NCBI GenBank assembly: GCA_010093515.1
Contig: MU001670.1
Span: 236,930 to 300,929, forward strand
Source: Lineolata rhizophorae
Taxonomy: Eukaryota; Ascomycota; Dothideomycetes; Lineolatales; Lineolataceae
Direction: 5' to 3'
DNA length: 64,000 nt
In this document: one piece after another, positions 57,207 through 64,000 of the stretch
Layout of the letters: each line of letters starts with the position of its first letter
Numbering within the stretch: position 1 is the first letter of the stretch
The notes under the pieces: generated by a model
What the model saw: only the letters and a program-made list of their open reading frames with translations
Database searches by the model: none
What the model was told of the DNA's origin: nothing
Position numbers and translations under genes: made by a program

Positions 57207-57824
57207 CTTTATGAGAACGTCGGCCGACGTTTGGGGTGGGAAATGACCCAACGTCGTGGGGCACAAACCGACGAAGCAACGACGGACCCTCCTCCCGGTG
57301 GCCTGATTATCCGATGTCGGCCCGCTTCACCCACTCGCCAATACAGCCAGATCCCAGTTCTACGCCCGGAAGCATCCTGCGATAGATCAATCAACTGGTT
57401 TCACATTTCGCGCCGCGAGCGCCCCGACGTTGCCCGAAAGCCGCACAGGTTGTGCTGGATCCGCCCTTGGTGCCGGAAAGTTTGCTGATTTTCGGCGCTA
57501 AACGCGACTCGGACCAGGGCCAGACTGGGCCAGTTGGCTTAGCATTTGCTTGTTCGTCGGGATATCAGGCTACGCGGCTCGCTGGGTCAAAGCTAGCGCA
57601 TGCACATTCGCCAGCGTTTCCCTCGTGCCCAATTCCAGCCGCCCGATGGCCTGTTCGCCTCGCTTCCACCCTTGACGATTGTCGCTCCGCAATTGAATGC
57701 ATTAGGTACCCGCATACTCCCAGTCTCTTGGCAAAGCTTCAGCCCTCGTGTCGCCCGGCGCCGTGGAGGCCGCATCGAGCCTCGTACTCGGCCAGATCCG
57801 ATTATCGACCGCGCCGAACGAAAG

Positions 57825-57833
57825 TTATCAGAT
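57825..57833 (-). promoter_or_regulatory. GATA iron-repressor site 3 (ATCTGATAA)
   Basis: Exact ATCWGATAA match on the minus strand, about 710 bases upstream of fet3 and 770 bases upstream of ftr1. Confidence 0.65.
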
Positions 57834-58296
57834 CATCGACTGACCACCGGTCTTCCCGCCCCGAACCAAGTGCGCCTTAGAGCACGCACAAATCGCCCGT
57901 GCCAGACATTTCAGAGCCAATTACCAGCACGGGGTCTGATTTACGTTTGGTCTTTTCTTTTTCAGCCTGCAGAAAACCTCACGCCAGGTTGTTATTCCGG
58001 TTGTGCCGCCATCCGCAATTGCGGCACGCCCTGGCCTCCCATAACCCCGCCAACCCAGCCGGCGTCCAGGCTGTTGCATGACCCAGTCCGCCCCACCATC
58101 GTCTATCGCTTCCCAATTCGCCTTGGCCGCACACGACACGTCCCGCAAGGCGTTCTACCTGGCCCAAATCACCACGAACTCTAGGCTCTCATTTGCCCTA
58201 GATATCGGGCCGTGTGCCAGTTGATCAAACCACCTCCGCGCCGAATTTCGGCCTTCAGGTGCCTGTCTAGTCTGTGTGCGGATTAGATTGCGACAT

Positions 58297-58305
58297 TTAT
58301 CAGAT
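58297..58305 (-). promoter_or_regulatory. GATA iron-repressor site 4 (ATCTGATAA)
   Basis: Exact ATCWGATAA match on the minus strand, about 235 bases upstream of the fet3 start codon. Confidence 0.7.
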
Positions 58306-58540
58306 CACGAGTATTCCCCGTCCACGCACGGGTAAAATCTGGGCTCCTTGACTGATCTGCGTTATCGCAATCAGATTACTACTTGATCTAATCAATTGCT
58401 CCCGCGCGACGACGACCTCTGGATCTGCCTTGCGCTCACGGTCTACTTTGACCTCGAACATCGGAGGGTCGTAGCTTTTACTCCGTTGAGGGCCGTTCTT
58501 CCTTCCACTAACGAGAACGCGCAACCCCAAGGCGTTCACA

Positions 58541-60841
58541 ATGGCTATGTCGTTGTCCAATTTCGTTGCTCCAATATTTCTGCTCCTTTGCTTCTCTCTT
58601 CTGTCCCGTGCCGCCACGGTCACTTACGACTTCAACGTCGAGTGGGTCACGTCGAATCCAGATGGACAGTTTGAGCGCCGAACCATTGGCATCAACGGCC
58701 AATGGCCAATCCCTGCCATGGTAGCAAACGTTGGCGACCGTGTAATCGTGAATGTTCACAATGGCCTTGGCGACTGGACCACCGGGCTCCATTTCCATGG
58801 TCTCTTCCAGAATGGAACAAACCAGATGGATGGCGCCATGGGTGTCACTCAATGTGCGATTCCTCCCGGCGGGGATTTTACTTACAACTTCACCGTACGT
58901 CAACCCCCTAAAATTTGATACATTGTACGTGCGGGCGCTGAAAATACGGCAGATCCAACAACCCGGCACGTATTGGTATCACTCGCACGTCAAGGGCCAG
59001 TATCCCGATGGCCTGCGTGGCCCGCTCATCATCCATGATCCCGACTCGCCCATTGCGAACATGTACGACGAGGAGGTCGTCATGACGCTGTCCGACTGGT
59101 ACCACGACGAAATGCGGCCCTTGATGGCCGATTTCATGAGTGTGACGAATCCGACGGGCGCCGAGCCTGTGCCGCAGGCCGCTCTCATGAACGAGACGCA
59201 GAACGCGACCTTCGCAGTTCAGCCAGGTCGCACCTACATGTTCCGTATCATCAACATGGGCGCCTTCGCCGCGCAGTACGTATGGTTTGTGGGCCACACA
59301 ATGCGCATCGTCGAAGTTGATGGTGTGTATACGGAGCCGGCCGAGGCGAATATGATTTACCTCACGGCGGCGCAGCGGTATAGCGTGCTTGTAACTATGA
59401 AGAATGATACCAGTGCCAACTTCCCCATCGTTGGAAGCATGGATGAGGTAAGCATTAAATCGAGGTACTGTAATGGCGCTTCAGAAGGCTAATACAGCGC
59501 CCCAGGATCTGTTTGATGCGATTCCGGATGGTTTGAACTCTAATGTCACCAGCTGGTTGGTCTACGATGATTCGAAGCCCCTGCCGGCCGCTGAATTTGT
59601 GGATGAATTTGATCCGTACGATGACTACGAACTCGTCCCCATTGACGCTATGCCACTCCTTGACCAGGTTGACTACTCGTTCAACTTGGACGTGAAGATG
59701 GACAACCTCGGCGACGGCGCCAATTAGTGAGTTGCAAACCGAGCCCCAGCACCAGATCCACGCTCCCCAATCCAAGCAATGTAGCTCACCAAGTCCTTCC
59801 CATCCCAGCGCCTTCTTCAACGAGCACACCTACGTGCACCCCAAAGTGCCGAGCCTCTACACAGCCTTGTCAACCGGCTCCGAGGCCAACAACCCCGCCA
59901 TCTACGGCGCCAACAGCAACGCCTTCGTGCTGCAGAAGGGCGAGGTAATCGAGATCGTGATGAACAACGAGGATCCGGGCAAGCACCCGTTCCACATTCA
60001 CGGGCATCACATGCAACTCGTACACCGATCCGAGGATGAGGCCGGCCTGTACGAGGACATGAACGTCACGCAGGCGGACTTCCCCGCCACACCGATGCGC
60101 AGGGACACGGTGCTGGTGAGGCCGAATGGGAACATTGTACTGAGGTTTCGCGCCGATAATCCGGGCGTGTGGTTTTTCCACTGCCATATCGAGTGGTAAG
60201 TCTAAGTCTTGAGTCTTTGCTCTCTACTACATCGCACCTTCCGAGACGAATTCAGTGCCTCGAGATGAACTCTCAGGGAGAGGGAGAGGGAGAGGTAGAA
60301 ACAAAAGGAAGCGAGAGGAAGTGCTAGAGGGATTGTAGCTAACCATCGTATCTCCCAGGCACGTCGTGTCCGGCCTAGTCGCCACAATGGTCGAGGCCCC
60401 GACGGAGCTCCAGTCGACGCTGGATATCCCCGAGGACCACTGGGCCGCGTGCCGGGCGCAGGGTATCCCCACGGCCGGCAACGCCGCCGGCAACACGGAG
60501 GACCTGCTCGACCTGAGCGGCGCCGAGACGAGCCCGGACCCGTTGCCCGCGGGCTTCACGGCGAGAGGCATCGTGGCGCTCGTGTTCAGCATCGTGGCGG
60601 CCTTCTTAGGCATGGCGGCCATTTCTTGGTGAGTTGCTCCAGCCTTCCTTGTTGTGGCTTTACTTTTTTGTCCCATACGTCCCTTCACCCCACCCCTTTT
60701 CCCAGTCCTTTGGAAGCTATGGGAAAGTTGAAGTAGAGCTGACCGGTGGTGTGCACAAATAGGTACGGCGCCGCGCCGCTGGGAGAAGTAGCTATGCAGC
60801 AGGTGCAGAAGCGCGTCGCGGAGTCGGGCGTCGAGACTTGA
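58541..60841 (+). CDS. fet3: Ferroxidase Fet3 (multicopper oxidase)
   Basis: Oxidises ferrous to ferric iron at the cell surface for uptake by Ftr1. Six exons, 58541-58894, 58953-59447, 59506-59726, 59809-60195, 60359-60628 and 60763-60841, give 601 aa. An N-terminal signal peptide ([20 protein letters not shown]) precedes three cupredoxin domains. The copper ligands are visible: [48 protein letters not shown], and HCHIEW joined to HVVSG across an intron, which completes the HCHxxxH motif. A C-terminal membrane helix ([20 protein letters not shown]) anchors the protein, as in yeast Fet3. Sequons are frequent. It is divergent from ftr1 with a shared GATA-rich promoter, so the two are expected to act as one complex and be co-regulated. 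Confidence 0.96.
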
Positions 60842-61851
60842 AGGGTTTATCGTGTTTTCCCCCGTTTCAAAATGGAGAGAGAGAAGGTTGAAATTAGGTG
60901 GATGGGTTTTGATTTGAGGCATACATAGTATTTTGATACCACTACGAGATGCATTACTAAATAGTGCGTAATAACGACGTCTTCAATAGCTACGGCTAGC
61001 ACAGCGTGCAGCGACACAGGGAACTGTCGTACGCGTCTCAAGCGTATGCCGTTGGACCACTCACTTCCGCCCCGGAAGACGGGCACCCGTTCCCGCGCTC
61101 GTTCCATGGCACTCCTCGTGCCGCGCCAGCCCAGCCTCGGTCCAAGCCCCACCGGCCCCGGTCCCGCGGACCCGGAACAGCTCGAAACGGCCTACAACCG
61201 GGCTGATCCGGGTACCGCGGTGTGACTATGTATGTAGCCTCCACCGCAGCTCGCCCTTCTGCGCCACAGCACCCCCGACGCCCGCCTCCCGCGCCCGCCA
61301 AGCGCCTCTCCACTCCGCCGGTCTCGTCCGAGGCGCCAGCAACGGCTCGGCAGCGGCTGGCCGCGCGCTTAGGTGGAGGTAAGTATTTGCTCGGAGCCAG
61401 ACCGTGTACAGACAGTCGGAGTTCCTTCGTTGGCGGATTAGGGTGTAGACGGGGCGAGAGTGGCAGGACGGGTAACCTCGGCGTCTGCCTAGGTCGGCAC
61501 TCGTTCGTGTCGTATATGAACATGGGAGCCATGTCGTTCCGCACACGAGCGAGACATGCATAGCGGCACACATCCACGGGCGACTTGGGGGACCGGGCAA
61601 GGCAATTCTGGGCTACGTACGTCGCGCGGCTATTGTCCACTAGGTAGGTATCCAGGGAAATGAACTGATCGGCCGGGGGAAATAGTGGGGGAGGGTATAT
61701 TTCGAGCTCCAGCAAGGCGGGGGGAAGGGGGAGGTGGTTGGAATTTAGTAAAAAGATAAAAAAAAGCAAAATCTTGACAAAAGAACCGAAACCCATCTAC
61801 CACACCCGCGCTCGCGCCTTCCCCCTTGCCCCTTCCCCCCTCTCGCCCCAC
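60842..61851. other. Intergenic region between fet3 and pyrG (convergent)
   Basis: About 1 kb with no supported gene. The region 61050-61600 is GC-rich and yields overlapping low-quality ORFs on both strands. It should contain two terminator regions. No tRNA or repeat recognised. Confidence 0.4.
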
Positions 61852-63775
61852 TCACCCACTCCTAACCCTCTCCTCATACGCCCTCCACGCCTCCTCCCTA
61901 TACCGCTCCGCCTCCGCCCTCCTATCCTTCGCGCCCAGGATCCCCCTCCCCACAATAACCACATCGGACCCCCTCTCCAGCACCGCCGTCCTGGGCGAAA
62001 CATACAACTGGCCCAAGCCATCAACCCCGCCCTGCGCCTCCCCCTCCAACCCCTTCCCCAACCCTCCCAGCCCCCTCGCCCTCGCCCCCCCATTAACCCG
62101 CTCCGCTCCGCCCGCTCCCCCCGCCGCGGGCGCCAACCCCACCCCCGGCGTCAACGACACGAAGTTGTCCCCCTCCTCGGCGTTCAGCCCCTCCTGCGCG
62201 ATGAACCCGACCACGAAGTCCCGCCGCCGCCGCGCCATGCCCACGCACGCCTCCGTGTACGCCCCCGCGCACAGGCTGCCCGCGCTGCTCATCTGCGCCA
62301 CCAGCAGCAGCCCGCGCACGTAGGGCGCCGGGCCGAGGCGCTCCAGGCGCGCCAGGCGCGCCGCGCGGTCCGCCGCCGCCGCCGCCGCTGCCGCCGCCGC
62401 TGCGTCATCGTCGTCGGCGTTGTCGTCGTCCGTCGGAGTGACGGTGGCGCCGGGGAGGGAGAGCGAGGAGGGGGTTTTGCGCACGTCGGCCAAGGAGGAG
62501 GCGGCGTCGCCAGGGCCGGCGGCGGCGGCCGGCGGCGGCGGCGGAGAGGTCAGCAGCGGCAGGTCGTCGGGATGCGGCGTGGCCTCGTGCGGCTGCGGCG
62601 AGAGCGCCTCGGACGTGTGCGAGATGGTCGTGCTGATGGAGACGACGGACTGCTTGCGCGAGGGGAGCGACGACGCCGAGAAGGAGGACGAGGACGGGTC
62701 GGCGAGGTGCTGGTGGTGCGTGTGCGGGTGCGGGTGCTGGTAGTGCTGCGCGAGGCGGTGATCTTCGGGCTGGCAGCGGCGCGACGATGTCGACGACGGG
62801 GCCGGCGGCGGTTGCTGGTGGTGGTGGTGTTGTTGTTGTTGTTGCCCGGGCGGTGCCAGGGAACGCAGCGTCGCATCGTCGTCGTCGTCGCGCGAGTTCT
62901 GCGAGATAGAGTCGTGGCGCCTCATCGCTTGCTCCGTCAGCGCCGTCGACGCCGCGTCGTCATCGTCATCTGCGCCCGTTCTTCCTCCTTTTCGTCCGCG
63001 ATCTCTCCTCCCGTGGTGATAACCTTCGTCATCATCGTCCGAGTCGTCGGGGCGCGGCTCGGCGCTGATCTCGGTGTGCACGCCCGTGTTGTAGGCCGCG
63101 ATGGTCTGGTCGGCGGCTTCCTTGAGGGCCGTGATGATGGCTGGGCCCGGGAAGACGTGCGCGTTGGTGAGTTCGGCCCAGGAGGCGATGCGGAGGGGGC
63201 CGGCGGCATATTGTTTCTGGACGGTGCCTGTGGGAGAAAAGGGGTTAGTGAGAGGTGCTGCCAGTTGATGGGTCTGTCACTGTTGCAAAAAGCCTTCTTT
63301 CCTCCATTTTCTTCCCTGTACACCTGACATCCCCGTCTCGCAAAAGAAGGCGCGCATCCAACCCGGCCGAAACTCGAAGAAGAGTGAAAAGGAAAGTTCA
63401 TCCCCACATACTCCCAATATCCCCAAACTTCCTATCCTCAAAGATCAGAAACCGCCGCCTGCGTGCGATGGCCACGAGAGCGCGCGCGGTCCGCTCGGTC
63501 CAGTCGGCCACGATGTCGCAGTGCGTCTTGAGCACGCAGATGGAGTCGCCGAGCTCGTCGGCGACGGCCAGCAGCTCGGCCGACGTGCCCACGTCGGCCG
63601 ACAGGCACAGGTTCGTCTGCTTGTAGGCGATGAGGCGCAGGAGGTACGAGGTCAGCGGCGGGGTGCCCGGGAGGAAGGCGCGCGTGAGGTAGGTTTGGGT
63701 GAGGGTTGGGTGGCGCGCGGGGACGGCGGCGGAGGAGAGGGATTGGTCGGGATCGCGGTCGTCGGTTGAGGGCAT
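61852..63775 (-). CDS. pyrG: Orotidine-5'-phosphate decarboxylase
   Basis: Final step of UMP synthesis (OMP to UMP plus CO2). Exon 1 63775-63412 and exon 2 63227-61852 join in phase across a 184-nt intron to 579 aa. Conserved segments: [31 protein letters not shown], the catalytic [35 protein letters not shown] (split by the intron), [30 protein letters not shown], and the C-terminal phosphate site [12 protein letters not shown]. Yeast Ura3 is 267 aa; filamentous ascomycete enzymes carry an insertion, but here it is far longer. It runs from about residue 200 to 420 and is rich in Asp, Gln, His, Ser, Pro and Ala. The insertion sits between the NTGVHTEIS and [12 protein letters not shown] segments, so the barrel core is complete. 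A poly-Ala run and CAG/His tracts mark it as low complexity. Confidence 0.95.
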
Positions 63776-64000
63776 TTTTGAGAGCGTGGTGCGTAAGAGT
63801 AGGAGATATAGCTGGGCCGCGCGATGACGATGGCGCAGGCGGCGGTAGTGTTGGTATTGGTTTCGTTGAAGACAAGAGTGAGCGGCGTTGGGCGAGCGAA
63901 TGGATAGCGGCGGGTTTGCTTGATCAATGGGCTGCTGAGACGCAATGCGGGGGGTTCTGGGGTCTTGCGGGTACGAGAACACGGCGGGGGCAGTGGTGGT
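63776..64000. other. pyrG promoter region, window edge
   Basis: Upstream flank of pyrG, cut off by the end of the window. No motif or gene recognised in the 225 bases present. Confidence 0.4.

Larger units (their letters stand above)
57058..58540. promoter_or_regulatory. Bidirectional iron-regulated promoter of ftr1 and fet3
   Basis: A 1.48 kb region separates the divergent ftr1 and fet3 start codons. It contains four exact matches to ATCWGATAA, the extended site of the siderophore/iron GATA repressor (SreA/SRE/Urbs1 family). Two are close to ftr1 and two closer to fet3. An (AG)n run lies at about 57145-57160. A repressor binding here when iron is plentiful would shut off both halves of reductive iron uptake. 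The regulator itself is not in this window. Confidence 0.8.

Noticed and set aside
57600-58184. 194-codon plus-strand ORF in the ftr1-fet3 promoter
   Set aside because: Pro/Arg-rich composition without a domain; it lies in a promoter carrying exact regulator sites, with several other frames equally open.
61738-63327. 529-codon plus-strand ORF
   Set aside because: Antisense to pyrG; Arg/Val-rich runs mirror the GC-rich codons of the real gene, and there is no recognisable domain.

Overview
The window is from a filamentous ascomycete (Pezizomycotina-like). Most genes carry one to nine short introns (about 45-75 nt, GTANGT donors, CTAAC-like branch points, AG acceptors). Gene density is low, with AT-rich relic patches, a Fot1/pogo-type transposon, a fungal thi4 TPP riboswitch, and GATA-type iron-regulator sites. 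I cannot fix the class or species from sequence alone. Exon coordinates are my own splice models. Each was checked by frame continuity and protein family fit, not by transcripts.

Layout. 1-1758: AT-rich, gene-free DNA with a degenerate Tc1/mariner transposase remnant. 1759-11265: housekeeping genes, namely a carboxypeptidase Y (-), the SBDS-family ribosome maturation factor Sdo1 (+) and, after 4.1 kb with no recognisable gene, the Rag-family GTPase Gtr2 (+). 11824-38238: an accessory island, poorer in GC than its flanks. It holds a HET-domain ORF directly behind a (pseudo)kinase-ankyrin gene that a Fot1-type transposon splits at a TA; a secreted GMC oxidoreductase; a one-pass membrane protein; an Hsp70-like ATPase; a coiled-coil protein; a multi-pass membrane protein; a 1286-residue protein with a PARP-like C terminus; and a TPR protein with a possible U-box-like segment. 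HET, kinase-ankyrin and Hsp70-like genes are typical of fungal allorecognition and innate-immunity loci, so I read this as a candidate immune or incompatibility island; that is inference.

38552-46089: conserved genes again. These are Swc5 (-), a DUF1330-like protein (+), thiamine thiazole synthase Thi4 (+) with a TPP riboswitch in a 5'-UTR intron, a hotdog-fold thioesterase (-) and a small SRPBCC/Bet v1-like protein (+). 48082-55081: a small secreted protein with PTGMSG repeats (+), a homeodomain plus C2H2 transcription factor (-) and a BTB-domain protein (-). 55669-60841: the divergent reductive iron-uptake pair ftr1 (-) and fet3 (+), whose shared 1.5 kb promoter holds four exact ATCWGATAA sites. 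61852-63775: orotidine-5'-phosphate decarboxylase (-) with a very large low-complexity insertion.

How the genes work together. Fet3 oxidises ferrous iron and Ftr1 imports the ferric product, and the shared GATA sites predict co-repression under iron sufficiency. Thi4 is probably controlled by thiamine pyrophosphate through alternative splicing that decides whether an upstream ORF overlaps the start codon. The other conserved genes are independent housekeeping functions. No CRISPR array, rRNA, convincing tRNA or LTR element was found.
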